A DNA stretch of 20,525 nt. Source: a virus. The translations under genes were made by a program, and so were the position numbers. The notes below the pieces were generated by a model that was not told the DNA's origin, searched no databases, and worked only from the letters and a program-made list of their open reading frames with translations. The DNA lies in IMG/VR virus record IMGVR_UViG_3300044516_000719, positions 1 to 20,525 of that record; one strand, 5' to 3'. Below are positions 6,656-14,465 of this stretch, piece after piece; the stretch's first letter is position 1, and each line of letters starts with the position of its first letter.

Positions 6656-7669
6656 ATGTCTGGTGGTTTTGAAGTTTATGGCGTTCAACAAAACGGTGGT
6701 GGTTCTAGCGAAGAAACACGTGCTAAGTTTGATGCTTTAAATAAACACATTGTTGAAACAGTTGGTTTGCAAACTCAGAAAACTTTAGTTGGTGTTGTTT
6801 CATCAATTGTTGACTTAGGTTCTCAACCTTTACCTGATTCTGAATACGCATTGGAAGGTGATCAAGTTGGGAAGTCTGAGGAAGAGTTGAATGCAGCTCG
6901 TACAGAAGAAGAACTCAAACGTGGTATTCACTTCGGTATGGGTTACAACGGTGATACTAAGCAGCGTGAAGTGATGAAGAAAGTTCCACAGAAACCGTTA
7001 CAGTGTGTGGCGTTAGCGATTGATTTCCCTAATAAAATTGTCGATAAAGGACAATTCTTCGGTGAAAGTAATCCACAACCTCTTCGCATTTGGTACGGTG
7101 GTAAATTCTGGAATGGTGAGAAGATGGTTATCCAAAACTTAACACCTTTGAAAGAACGTCCTATCACTAAAGGTGGTAGCGATTGGAGTCTGAATCCTAA
7201 ATCCATTTTACACAAAATGGCAGTAGCTGCTGAATTGGTTGCTGATACTAAAACTCCATTTAAATCTGGTCGAATTGATGAGCTATTAGGCAAAGCCTTC
7301 TTGTTCACCGTTCAGGTTTTCTTTGAGCAAGGTAAAGGTACTAATGCTGGTAAGCAATACTACAAAGAGAAGGTGACTTTCACTGGTGCTTTGATGGAAG
7401 GTATGCCAGTTCCTGAGTTAGCTCGTACTAACTTGGTAATGGTTAAGAATCCAAACAACGACCTACAGTCTGTGAAGGAGATCCCTGCACACGTTCGTAA
7501 CACTATTGAACGTTCTAAGGAGTTCGCTGGATCTGCAATCGAAGCTCAATTGGCAACAATTGCTGCTGAGGGTGGTTCTGGTGATGAAGGTGGTGAGTCT
7601 CAGGAAGCGGAAGTTACTGAAACTAAAGCTAAGGAAGCTGCTGCACCTGCTGGTTCTACGGACTGGTAA
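6656..7669 (+). CDS. Probable single-stranded DNA-binding protein
   Basis: 337 residues from ATG at 6656 behind GAGGA. No catalytic motif is seen. The body alternates beta-prone segments (KAFLFTVQVFFEQ, YYKEKVTFTG, PLQCVALAIDF) with basic and aromatic residues. The C terminus turns low-complexity and acidic (GGSGDEGGESQEAEVTE) and finishes STDW. An OB-like body plus an acidic tail with an aromatic last residue is the layout of phage single-stranded DNA-binding proteins such as T7 gp2.5. The position between polymerase and 5' nuclease genes agrees. The assignment rests on architecture and context rather than a diagnostic motif; another replication accessory protein is possible. The elaborate hairpin leader suggests strongly controlled or high expression. 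Confidence 0.55.
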   Translation: MSGGFEVYGVQQNGGGSSEETRAKFDALNKHIVETVGLQTQKTLVGVVSSIVDLGSQPLPDSEYALEGDQVGKSEEELNAARTEEELKRGIHFGMGYNGDTKQREVMKKVPQKPLQCVALAIDFPNKIVDKGQFFGESNPQPLRIWYGGKFWNGEKMVIQNLTPLKERPITKGGSDWSLNPKSILHKMAVAAELVADTKTPFKSGRIDELLGKAFLFTVQVFFEQGKGTNAGKQYYKEKVTFTGALMEGMPVPELARTNLVMVKNPNNDLQSVKEIPAHVRNTIERSKEFAGSAIEAQLATIAAEGGSGDEGGESQEAEVTETKAKEAAAPAGSTDW

Positions 7670-7700
7670 TACACTGTTAAGAAGTTGTAAAAATGGAAAG

Positions 7701-7725
7701 AGGGTGCCTTGTGCGCCCTTGTTTC
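7701..7725 (+). terminator. Terminator-like hairpin after the binding-protein gene
   Basis: AGGGTGC (7701-7707) pairs with GCGCCCT (7713-7719), 7 pairs with one G-U, and a 5-base loop, followed by the short T-rich TGTTTC. It lies in the 69-base gap before the next gene. The T run is imperfect, so termination may be partial. Confidence 0.5.
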
Positions 7726-7738
7726 TATGGAGTGGTAA

Positions 7739-7975
7739 ATGAGTGTTGAACACAGAAGATTTACGGCCACAGTTGGAAAGAAGCAAATTTCAGATGCTTT
7801 AGTTAATTGTGTGAATGATGGTGAATACACACCAGAAGAAGTTGTTGAGATTACAAATAAACTGATCTTGTATCTACATCGGAATCATCCAAATAAACTA
7901 ATGAGTGTGTGGCAGTATTTAAAACCTAAGTTTGAGAGATTTCTCAACTCAGAAAGATTTAATTCATGGAGGTAA
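7739..7975 (+). CDS. 78-residue unknown protein
   Basis: ATG at 7739 with TGGAG at 7728-7732 upstream. The product begins MSVEHRRFTATVGKKQISDAL and continues with likely helices: TPEEVVEITNKLILYLHRN and LMSVWQYLKPKFERFLN. It is basic overall and predicted soluble. No family is recognised. It is the first gene after the terminator-like hairpin and ends four bases before the 5' nuclease gene, whose ribosome-binding site (GGAGG, 7968-7972) lies inside this gene's final codons. Co-transcription with the nuclease is therefore likely. Confidence 0.65.
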   Translation: MSVEHRRFTATVGKKQISDALVNCVNDGEYTPEEVVEITNKLILYLHRNHPNKLMSVWQYLKPKFERFLNSERFNSWR

Positions 7976-7978
7976 GTA

Positions 7979-9016
7979 TTGGCTTTTAATGTATATAGTG
8001 CGGTTGAAGATGAATTGGAGGATGAAGTTCTACCCGAAGCAGGTAAAAGAAATAGAGTACCTTATAAGAACTTTGATCTTTCTGGTTTCACAGTTCATGA
8101 CAAGGTTGGTTTGATTGATGGTGACTGGTTAGCATACTCGGTGTGTTGTACACTATCCCCTTGGGATGAAGACTATGTTGCTAAAGGACGCATCAACAAG
8201 AAGATTGCAGCATTCGTTGAGGCATCAGGTTGTAATAAGTTAATTGTATTCTGTGGTAGTACAGGAAATTTTAGATTTGATTTACTGTTGCCGAAAAGAA
8301 TCAACACTGTTGCTGATAACTCAGGGAAATATAAAGCTAATCGAAAGGATCAGGAAGCACCTCCTTATCTTGAGGAAATTAAAGATTGGCTGATGCGAAA
8401 ACACCCATCGTGGTGGGCTGTTTGCATGGAAGCAGATGATGCTATTGTGATCTCAAGTGTTGATCTTACAAGTCGTGGAATTGAGAGTTATATCTTTGGT
8501 ATCGATAAGGACTATAACCAGATTCATGGTGGCGGATTAGCCATTGTTGGACATCAAGATATTCCAACATTCTACAAAGAGTGTGAGGAGAATAGACTTG
8601 GTGAACTACGCATCATTTCTAGAACTGTAGTTAGGGAAAACGGAACCAGTTATGTGGTTAAGGATGTGAAGGGTCATGGTGATAAATTCTTGGTTTATCA
8701 ATGTTTAACAGAAGATACAGCCGACAATTATTCTGCTAAAAACTTCTTAAAAAACAACTTCAATGCTGGAAACTTTGGTGATCAAGTTGCTGTTAAGTAT
8801 ATCAACCAAGCAACAACCAGAAAAGAACTGTGGGAATTATACATTCAACACTTTGAAAGTAAACTACCTGCTGAGTTTGAATATGAGGCATGGAATGGAA
8901 CCATTGTAAAAGCTACACCTTTTGATATTGCAGACCTGTATTTTAAGTGTGCTTGCATGATCCGCAAGGAAGGAATCAGACCAGATCTTAAATCTTATAT
9001 GGAGGGAATAGAATGA
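7979..9016 (+). CDS. 5'-3' exonuclease, T7 gp6-like (FEN/5' nuclease family)
   Basis: 345 residues. The metal-binding acidic residues and basic arch motif of the phage 5' nuclease family are visible in order: LIDGDWLAY (D47, D49), GKYKANRKD (117-124), MEADDAI (E151, D153, D154) and FGIDKDYNQI (D176, D178). A later segment, LTEDTADNY, is in the right place for the helix-three-turn-helix that grips DNA. T7 gp6 degrades DNA from 5' ends and removes RNA primers; the same role is expected here. The start is TTG at 7979 with GGAGG 6 bases upstream. About 45 residues precede the first metal motif. The stop overlaps the next start (ATGA). Confidence 0.85.
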   Translation: MAFNVYSAVEDELEDEVLPEAGKRNRVPYKNFDLSGFTVHDKVGLIDGDWLAYSVCCTLSPWDEDYVAKGRINKKIAAFVEASGCNKLIVFCGSTGNFRFDLLLPKRINTVADNSGKYKANRKDQEAPPYLEEIKDWLMRKHPSWWAVCMEADDAIVISSVDLTSRGIESYIFGIDKDYNQIHGGGLAIVGHQDIPTFYKECEENRLGELRIISRTVVRENGTSYVVKDVKGHGDKFLVYQCLTEDTADNYSAKNFLKNNFNAGNFGDQVAVKYINQATTRKELWELYIQHFESKLPAEFEYEAWNGTIVKATPFDIADLYFKCACMIRKEGIRPDLKSYMEGIE

Positions 9017-9216
9017 TCTTAGTTACAGCTTACTTTAGTGGTATGAACATGGAGCTTTCACATCGAAAGTTTCCATATGAAGAAGACGCTCTTCTTTACT
9101 TGAAAGATGAATTGATGTTGAGTGAAGAACAAATAGAAGAGATTCTAGATGGATGCACTGTACCTGATGATGAAGGTGAGGCTTACTTCTACTTAATTGG
9201 AGATGTGATTCTATGA
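9013..9216 (+). CDS. 67-residue acidic unknown protein (possible paralogue of 9386 gene)
   Basis: ATG overlaps the nuclease stop (ATGA), and GGAGG at 9001-9005 gives a good ribosome-binding site. The product is strongly acidic, with the stretch YEEDALLYLKDEL, then SEEQIEEILDG, and a hydrophobic end, FYLIGDVIL. The pattern YxED-x-L...EQxxxILxxG is shared with the gene at 9386, suggesting a diverged duplicate. No known family. Such small acidic phage proteins often bind host enzymes or mimic DNA, but nothing here proves that. Confidence 0.6.
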   Translation: MILVTAYFSGMNMELSHRKFPYEEDALLYLKDELMLSEEQIEEILDGCTVPDDEGEAYFYLIGDVIL

Positions 9217-9389
9217 CAACTGTTGAGGCTTGGGATTACATCAAGGAAAAGTTGAAAGAAGTGTCAGAGCACTTGAACGATGTATTCATTCATTCCGATA
9301 ATCACGATAGTAATATTAATCTGGCAGATTATGAGACTATTGATGAAGTATTCAAGTGTTTGAAGTTTAAAGATGAGGAGATGGTTTGA
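9213..9389 (+). CDS. 58-residue acidic unknown protein
   Basis: The ATG at 9213 overlaps the previous stop by four bases, and the TGA at 9387-9389 overlaps the TTG start of the next gene. This precise nesting, with no other frame filling the gap, supports a real gene. The product begins MTTVEAWDYIKEKLKEVSEH, probably helical, then NDVFIHSDNHDSNINLADYE and DEVFKCLKFKDEEMV. Acidic, soluble, no membrane segment, no recognised motif. Confidence 0.6.
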   Translation: MTTVEAWDYIKEKLKEVSEHLNDVFIHSDNHDSNINLADYETIDEVFKCLKFKDEEMV

Positions 9390-9580
9390 AGAGATATATT
9401 TGGATTAATGCTGATTTTGATTCTCGTGACTTGGATTATGATTATTGGGATGAGGATAAGCTCATTGATGAATTAATTACAGGTTACAATAAAACCGTTG
9501 AGCAAGCAGCATCAATTCTTAATCGAGGTTGGTGGTTTGATGAGTGGAACACCCATGCATTCGTTGAGGTGAAAACTTGA
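9386..9580 (+). CDS. 64-residue acidic unknown protein (possible paralogue of 9013 gene)
   Basis: TTG start at 9386 inside the previous stop, with GAGGAG at 9375-9380 as SD. The product begins MKRYIWINADFDSRD and carries a run rich in Asp and Tyr (LDYDYWDEDKLIDEL), then TVEQAASILNRGWWFDEW. It aligns by eye with the 9013 product over the ED-x-L ... EQ-xxx-IL-xx-G portion and the closing beta-like strand. Function unknown. Its stop overlaps the TTG of the HNH gene. Confidence 0.6.
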   Translation: MKRYIWINADFDSRDLDYDYWDEDKLIDELITGYNKTVEQAASILNRGWWFDEWNTHAFVEVKT

Positions 9581-10143
9581 GCGATAAGATAGATGAGTTA
9601 CTCAGTGAAAACAAACACATTTGGAAAACAAAATCAGCATATTGGAGTTTCATTCGTGGTGGTTTAAGGCGTGGCTTATGGATGAGAAATCCAGTGAAGG
9701 TTGAATTTAAAAACAAATTTAGAGTGAGGATGAAAAACCCAAACCCTAAAACTGCAACTAGATTTCCTGAGATCTGGGCCTGTCCTTGTCATATTTGTGG
9801 TGGTGTATTTGCTCAGAATGAAGTTGAGGTGGATCATAAAATTGGTCATCATTCTCTAACTTGTGAAGAAGATTTAATGAATTTCTTTCATTCCATTGCA
9901 TTTGTTACAGAGAAGGAATTACAACTCGTTTGTAAACCTTGCCATAAAATTAAATCCTATGCTGAAAGAATGGAAATTTCTTTTGATGAGGCGAGGGTAA
10001 TCAAAGAGATTATCGACTTACAAAAAGAAGGAAAAGATACTGGAAAGTTATTGCAATTAGGGGTAACAAAGAGTAACATTCCTACAACGAAAGATAAACG
10101 AAGACAGCTTCTAACTAAGTTGATGTTGGAAAGTTTGTCTTAA
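9577..10143 (+). CDS. HNH endonuclease
   Basis: 188 residues with a zinc-supported HNH (beta-beta-alpha-metal) nuclease core. CHIC (C71, C74) and VCKPCHK (C119, C122) would hold the structural zinc. EVDHKIG (D86, H87) supplies the first catalytic His, and the CHKIKSYAE segment (H123 onwards) closes the motif. The basic N terminus (30-60, rich in Arg and Lys) probably contacts DNA. The TTG start overlaps the previous stop; GAGGTG upstream serves as SD. Lying between replication genes, it could be a free-standing homing-type endonuclease or a nicking or recombination nuclease used by the phage. The motif is clear; the biological role is not. Confidence 0.8.
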   Translation: MSDKIDELLSENKHIWKTKSAYWSFIRGGLRRGLWMRNPVKVEFKNKFRVRMKNPNPKTATRFPEIWACPCHICGGVFAQNEVEVDHKIGHHSLTCEEDLMNFFHSIAFVTEKELQLVCKPCHKIKSYAERMEISFDEARVIKEIIDLQKEGKDTGKLLQLGVTKSNIPTTKDKRRQLLTKLMLESLS

Positions 10144-10166
10144 CATCTAAACATTGGGAGATTACA

Positions 10167-11090
10167 TTGCGTAAAAGAGGTTGGCATGAAAAGGCCATTG
10201 AGTTAAAGAAAAAAGGATTGTCTAACTACGAAATTGCTAGACAGGTATTTGGTAAAAGTTCTAAAGAAAGTACCCTTAGATATTTCTTCAATCACCGTTC
10301 TGTTGCAGCTCAAGTTAAACAAATCAATAAAGCTAAAATCCTATATTGGGATATCGAGATTGCACCTTTCTTATCATTCCACTGGGATAAATGGGGAGTG
10401 AATATTGGTAATGGTCAACACTTAACTGAGAAGTTCATGTTGAGTCATTCGTGGGCTTGGAACGATGGTGAGATTGAAGGTAGTGTTTTAACTTCGGAAG
10501 AAGCACGTACTCAGAATGATGAGCGTATTGTCACTGAGGCTTGGCAACTATTGGATGAGGCAGATATCTTAATTGCACACAATGGTCGTAGTTTTGATGT
10601 GAAGATGATTAATGCATTCTTTCTTCGACACGGCTTCCCACCACCAAGTCCTTATAAGGTGATTGATACCTACCGTATTGCAAAGCGTAAGTTTAAGTTG
10701 ACATCAAGTTCTTTGGCCTACCTTGCTAAATTCCTTGGTGTAACTCAGAAGTTAGATTCGGGTGGTATGGAGTCATTCATTAAAGCTTATCAGGGTGATG
10801 AAGAGGCTCTCAGAGAGATGCTGGTGTATAACAATGGTGACATTGATACATTGCGTCAGGTTTATCATAAGTTGAAGTCTTGGGATAATGACGGTGTGAA
10901 CATGGGTGTTTATTCTGAACATTCAGCAGTTTGTGCTAATTGTGGTAGTGATAACATCAGTGTGATTGAGAACAAGTTCCAGTTTACTAGTGTTTCAGCT
11001 TTCAATTTAGTGCGTTGCGGTGAGTGTCAGGCTGTGTCCAGATTTAGGAAGTCAACTAAGTTAGATGTAAATATTACTCGAACTACATAA
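10167..11090 (+). CDS. DEDD-type 3'-5' exonuclease with N-terminal HTH and C-terminal zinc ribbon
   Basis: 307 residues in three parts. Residues about 6-45 (AIELKKKGLSNYEIARQVFG) look like a helix-turn-helix of the resolvase or sigma-like kind. Residues about 57-235 form an RNase H-fold exonuclease: YWDIEIAP (D62, E64), HNGRSFD (138-144), DTYRIAKRKFKLTS, and YNNGD (Y221, D225), the Yx3D form of ExoIII. The C terminus has C256/C259 and C284/C287, a probable zinc ribbon. It resembles a polymerase proofreading domain without a polymerase. The start is TTG at 10167 with GGGAG 6 bases upstream. Possible roles are DNA end processing in recombination or host DNA breakdown. The domain order suggests targeted DNA binding. 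Confidence 0.75.
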   Translation: MRKRGWHEKAIELKKKGLSNYEIARQVFGKSSKESTLRYFFNHRSVAAQVKQINKAKILYWDIEIAPFLSFHWDKWGVNIGNGQHLTEKFMLSHSWAWNDGEIEGSVLTSEEARTQNDERIVTEAWQLLDEADILIAHNGRSFDVKMINAFFLRHGFPPPSPYKVIDTYRIAKRKFKLTSSSLAYLAKFLGVTQKLDSGGMESFIKAYQGDEEALREMLVYNNGDIDTLRQVYHKLKSWDNDGVNMGVYSEHSAVCANCGSDNISVIENKFQFTSVSAFNLVRCGECQAVSRFRKSTKLDVNITRTT

Positions 11091-11102
11091 AGTTGAGTGT
11101 TA

Positions 11103-11129
11103 AATAGACTAACAGATCGTTGGTCTATT
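11103..11129 (+). terminator. Strong hairpin after the DEDD exonuclease gene
   Basis: AATAGACTAAC (11103-11113) pairs with GTTGGTCTATT (11119-11129) over 11 pairs with one G-U, loop AGATC. It starts 12 bases after the stop codon. There is no T run behind it, so it may instead protect or process the 3' end of the transcript. It lies at the head of the leader of the next gene. Confidence 0.4.
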
Positions 11130-11133
11130 GTAA

Positions 11134-11192
11134 GTTAGAGTTAAGTTATGTAATATGTAATTACATTGGAATAATCAAGTAAGGAGAAAACA
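11134..11192 (+). promoter_or_regulatory. Leader with repeated motif and palindrome before the 11193 gene
   Basis: Contains GTTAGAGTT (11134-11142), identical to 3353-3361 in the polymerase leader; both are preceded by ATTGTAA. It also holds ATGTAAT/ATTACAT (11148-11154, 11160-11166), a 7-pair stem with a 5-base loop. The same bases can be read as a perfect 12-base palindrome, ATGTAATTACAT (11155-11166). AAGGAG (11181-11186) is the ribosome-binding site. The layout matches the polymerase leader. Confidence 0.45.
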
Positions 11193-11903
11193 TTGACAGA
11201 TAGTAATAACCAACTAGACCAGATTGCAGAAGTTGAATTAAATCAGGAAACGGTTGAAGAGGCTATTGTAGCAACAGAATCTGGGTTGGAAACATATCAG
11301 TCTTATCTAACTGGTGAGTTCAAGGATTCAGCTAAAGCATTTATTTATAATTGTGGCTTATTGAGCAATACACTATATCAAGATGATCCAGTTAAGTTCA
11401 TCAAGAAGGTCAACACTCAGTTGAATCAAGTAAAGGAAGAGCTTGGTGAGATTTTAGTTGCAATTGATCTTGACACTAAAGAGCATATTGATGGTCATGT
11501 TGATGCAATGTTTGTTGGATTAAACTTTGTTGAGATGAATCAGTATCTTCCATTGATTAGTGAAGATCTGCTTCAAGAGCATTTAGATATTAACAAACTT
11601 CAATTAGTTGGGAATATCTTTGATCACATTATTGGTTATCCTTTGCCGGAAACCGTGACAGATGCAGCAATGGTGACAGCAGCACGTCGAATTGTTGAAA
11701 ACAACAAATTGAAATATACCACAGATCGTGATGTAGCATACGCTTGGCGTTTACCTGCTGGTGCTCGAAAAGATGGAATTAAAGTTCAGGAAGTAGTTGT
11801 TGACGGTGTGACATATTACTCACTGGTTGATAAGAATGGGAAGATTCGCAAGCACCGTGATTTCGTGGCTGTAGAGTTGTCCGACCTCACTGGAGAGGGA
11901 TAA
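11193..11903 (+). CDS. MazG-like / HisE-like nucleotide pyrophosphohydrolase
   Basis: 236 residues. The all-alpha NTP pyrophosphohydrolase signature is present: VKEELGEILVAID (E82, E83, E86), then HIDGHVDAMF (D100, D104), which would bind Mg. The C-terminal NNKLKYTTDRDVAYAW followed by DGVTYYSLVDKNGKIRK matches the tail of phage proteins annotated as phosphoribosyl-ATP pyrophosphohydrolase-like or MazG-like. Expected to hydrolyse a (d)NTP or related nucleotide to the monophosphate. The TTG start at 11193 follows AAGGAG with 6-base spacing. The N-terminal 30 residues are acidic and probably flexible. It lies directly upstream of the ribonucleotide reductase genes, which fits pool sanitation. 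Confidence 0.65.
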   Translation: MTDSNNQLDQIAEVELNQETVEEAIVATESGLETYQSYLTGEFKDSAKAFIYNCGLLSNTLYQDDPVKFIKKVNTQLNQVKEELGEILVAIDLDTKEHIDGHVDAMFVGLNFVEMNQYLPLISEDLLQEHLDINKLQLVGNIFDHIIGYPLPETVTDAAMVTAARRIVENNKLKYTTDRDVAYAWRLPAGARKDGIKVQEVVVDGVTYYSLVDKNGKIRKHRDFVAVELSDLTGEG

Positions 11904-11904
11904 T

Positions 11905-12258
11905 ATGACAGAGAATGGACTATTTAAAGTTCCAGTCTATGTAAGTGAAGCGGATCTGAATGATCCGCAACTTGCTAAAATTGTAGAGCGCGTTGGACTT
12001 GATGTTGTTCTTTGTGAACTATTCGGGTTTGATAAAAATGAAGTGATTTGTGACATTGAGCCTTTCTTTTATGAGGTTGTAGAGTGTGAACATCGTCAAA
12101 GGATGCATCCATATGCTATCACAAAAAGTAAGCGATATTCAGGATATGAGCGTTTAGATAAAGCTTGGATTAATGGTGCTATGGCATCAGAAGAGGCAAA
12201 AATGTCAGCAAAGAATGATCGTGGTTATTTGAGCGAATTAAGAAATTTAGGAGGATAA
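11905..12258 (+). CDS. 117-residue unknown protein
   Basis: ATG at 11905, one base after the previous stop, with GGAGAGGGA upstream. The product begins MTENGLFKVPVYVSEADLND and has a hydrophobic central part (DVVLCELFGFDKNEVICDI, then EPFFYEVVE). A basic, polar C-terminal half follows (HRQRMHPYAITKSKRYSGY). No membrane segment or catalytic motif is obvious. Co-transcribed between the MazG-like gene and nrdA, so a link to nucleotide metabolism is possible but not shown. The AGGAGG of the nrdA gene lies in its last codons. Confidence 0.65.
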   Translation: MTENGLFKVPVYVSEADLNDPQLAKIVERVGLDVVLCELFGFDKNEVICDIEPFFYEVVECEHRQRMHPYAITKSKRYSGYERLDKAWINGAMASEEAKMSAKNDRGYLSELRNLGG

Positions 12259-12269
12259 AAAGTAAATTA

Positions 12270-14456
12270 ATGTTGGATATTAATGTAATTAAGAAGGATG
12301 GAACTGTAGAGCGTTTTGATTGTGAAAAGATTAAACGAGCAATTGAATTAGCCTGTGATGGATTGGAAGTTCAGGCAATTGTTTTAGAAAGCAAATTTGA
12401 TCAATTTATTGTTGATGGTGTTACTACTTATGATATTCAAGAAAACTTAATTGAACATGCAAAAAATCTAGCATCTCCTTTACAACCTGATTGGACATTG
12501 GTAGCAGGTCGTCTTGCTACTATGTCTATGTGGTCTAAACGAGGTTCCTACGATGTTCCGTTTGTGGAATTTGTACGTTCAATGCAGCGTAAAGGTATTT
12601 ACACACACCCAGCTTTAAATGTCTATACGGATGAAGAGTTGGAAATCGCTGGTTCTTGGATTAATAAAGAATATGATTTAGCACACTCAATTGCTTCTGT
12701 TGTAACCTTCCAAAATAAGTATTTATTGAGAAGTGAATGCATTCAGCAAGCCACAATGGTTGACACATTAATCTACGCATCTGTTGAGGCCACACCTAGT
12801 GATCGTATGCGATACACTAAGAAGTGGTATAAGCGTTTTGCTCAACGGAAGATTAGTAAGGCTACTCCACATTGGATGGGATTGCGAACCTTTGGTAATA
12901 CAGCATCGTGTTTCATTCTAGACATGAGTGATGACCGTGAGAGTATCATGCAGACAGCGTATGACGTTGCAATGATTAGTTCTGATGGTGGTGGAGCTGG
13001 ATTGTTTGCAGGCCACTTGCGAGCTAAAGGTGATACTTTGATGGGTGAGGCTAACACTGCTTCTGGTGTAACTCAATTTATCAAGATCTTCAATGATGTG
13101 ATCTTAGCTTTCAACCAACGTGGAAAACGTAAAGGTGCTATTACGGTAGCTCTTCCTATTTTCCATGCAGATGTTGAAGACTTCTTGGAAATTAACTCTG
13201 AAACAGGTGACTTACGTTCTAAGTCGTTTGATATTCAGCCACAGATCAATATTCCTGATCTATTCATGAAAATGAAGAAAGAGAATAAAGATCAAATCTG
13301 GCATACATTTAGTCCTTACGAAGTTAAAACAAAGTTGGGAATTGAGCTGTTTGATGTGTTCAATGAAGAGTTTGAGGTTGCTTACAAGGAGTGTGTTGCT
13401 GCTTACGAGAGAGGTGAATTACGTGTTGTTCGAACTTACGTCATTAATGATCTATGGAAAACTATTCTCAAGAAAGCTGTTGGGCATGGAACCCCATATA
13501 TCACATGGATTGATGCAGTTAACTGCGCTAACCCAAACCCACATGCAGGTAATATTTACTGCTACAACCTGTGCACTGAATCAAACAGTATCTTCCGAGC
13601 AGGTCAATACGCTCACACATGCTCACTCTTATCTGTTGTCGTAGGTCGTGTTGAGTTAGAAGAGCTGGTTGAACTGGGTGCTGATTGTACACGCATCTTG
13701 GCAAACAACTTGAAGTTGACTACGGCTCCAATCGAAATCTCACAGAACCACATTAATGATGTTCGTTCTATTGGTATCGGTATTCAGGGTTTAATTGACA
13801 TCATTGCACGTGAAAATCGTCATTATGGTGACTATAAATTCTTAACCGAAGTAGCTGAACGAATCATGTTTGGTGCAGTTCGAGAGAATATTCAGTTAGC
13901 CAAGGAGCGTGATCGTTACCCACTGTATGAGGGTAGTAAGTGGGAGTCTGGAGAGTTATTCGATAACTGGATTCGTGACTCTGTTTGTCCTGATTTAGAT
14001 TGGGGAGAGTTGAAGCGTTTAGCTGCGATCTACGGTGTACATTTAAGCCACTTGACATCACCAGCACCTAACACATCAACATCAATTGCAATGGACGCTC
14101 ATGCAGGTGTAATGCCTCCATATGGTGCTTTCTTCTATGAGGATAACACTAATGGTAACTTACCTGTAACTTCAATGTATTTGAAGCAGAATCCACTTCG
14201 TTATGCGAAGACGATTGGTAAGTTTGTTCCAGCAGAATTAACTAAATCTGTTGCTGCTTTGCAGAAGTTTGTCGATACAGGTATTTCAGCAGAATATGTA
14301 CTCGATATGAATACACAGAATGTTGATGCTGTAATGGTGGATGATTTGTACAACCAGTCGTGGGAGCAAGGAAACAAAGCTGTGTACTACTTGAGAACAA
14401 TTCTTGAGGGTGAAACATTGATTAAAGATGAAGCTTGTGCAAGTTGTGCAGCGTAA
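12270..14456 (+). CDS. nrdA: Class I ribonucleoside-diphosphate reductase, large subunit
   Basis: Reduces ribonucleotides to deoxyribonucleotides with the small subunit encoded next. 728 residues, near the usual length for class I. Residues 1-90 look like an ATP-cone (IKKDGTVERFDCEKIKRAI). The active site is intact: C214 (TASCFILD) and C451 (HTCSLLS) as the redox pair, NLCTE with N433, C435 (thiyl radical site) and E437, and a C-terminal C723-x-x-C726 for re-reduction. The PNTSTSIAMDAHAG block (roughly 600-620) is typical. The ATG at 12270 is unusually far (15 bases) from AGGAGG at 12249-12254 and no alternative start fits in between. No thioredoxin or glutaredoxin gene is visible in this window, so a host reductant or one encoded elsewhere is needed. 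Confidence 0.95.
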   Translation: MLDINVIKKDGTVERFDCEKIKRAIELACDGLEVQAIVLESKFDQFIVDGVTTYDIQENLIEHAKNLASPLQPDWTLVAGRLATMSMWSKRGSYDVPFVEFVRSMQRKGIYTHPALNVYTDEELEIAGSWINKEYDLAHSIASVVTFQNKYLLRSECIQQATMVDTLIYASVEATPSDRMRYTKKWYKRFAQRKISKATPHWMGLRTFGNTASCFILDMSDDRESIMQTAYDVAMISSDGGGAGLFAGHLRAKGDTLMGEANTASGVTQFIKIFNDVILAFNQRGKRKGAITVALPIFHADVEDFLEINSETGDLRSKSFDIQPQINIPDLFMKMKKENKDQIWHTFSPYEVKTKLGIELFDVFNEEFEVAYKECVAAYERGELRVVRTYVINDLWKTILKKAVGHGTPYITWIDAVNCANPNPHAGNIYCYNLCTESNSIFRAGQYAHTCSLLSVVVGRVELEELVELGADCTRILANNLKLTTAPIEISQNHINDVRSIGIGIQGLIDIIARENRHYGDYKFLTEVAERIMFGAVRENIQLAKERDRYPLYEGSKWESGELFDNWIRDSVCPDLDWGELKRLAAIYGVHLSHLTSPAPNTSTSIAMDAHAGVMPPYGAFFYEDNTNGNLPVTSMYLKQNPLRYAKTIGKFVPAELTKSVAALQKFVDTGISAEYVLDMNTQNVDAVMVDDLYNQSWEQGNKAVYYLRTILEGETLIKDEACASCAA

Positions 14457-14465
14457 ATTTTAAAC

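Noticed and set aside
6943-7308. 121-codon open frame on the minus strand
   Set aside because: Lies wholly inside the binding-protein gene in antisense, no ribosome-binding site or motif, and every other gene is on the plus strand.
7463-7786. 107-codon open frame on the minus strand
   Set aside because: Antisense to the low-complexity acidic tail of the 6656 gene; its composition simply mirrors the repetitive codons there.
11193-11198. TTGACA at 3415 and 11193 as promoter -35 boxes
   Set aside because: In both places the bases are the start codon and second codon of a well-supported gene behind a good SD; no matching -10 box was seen.
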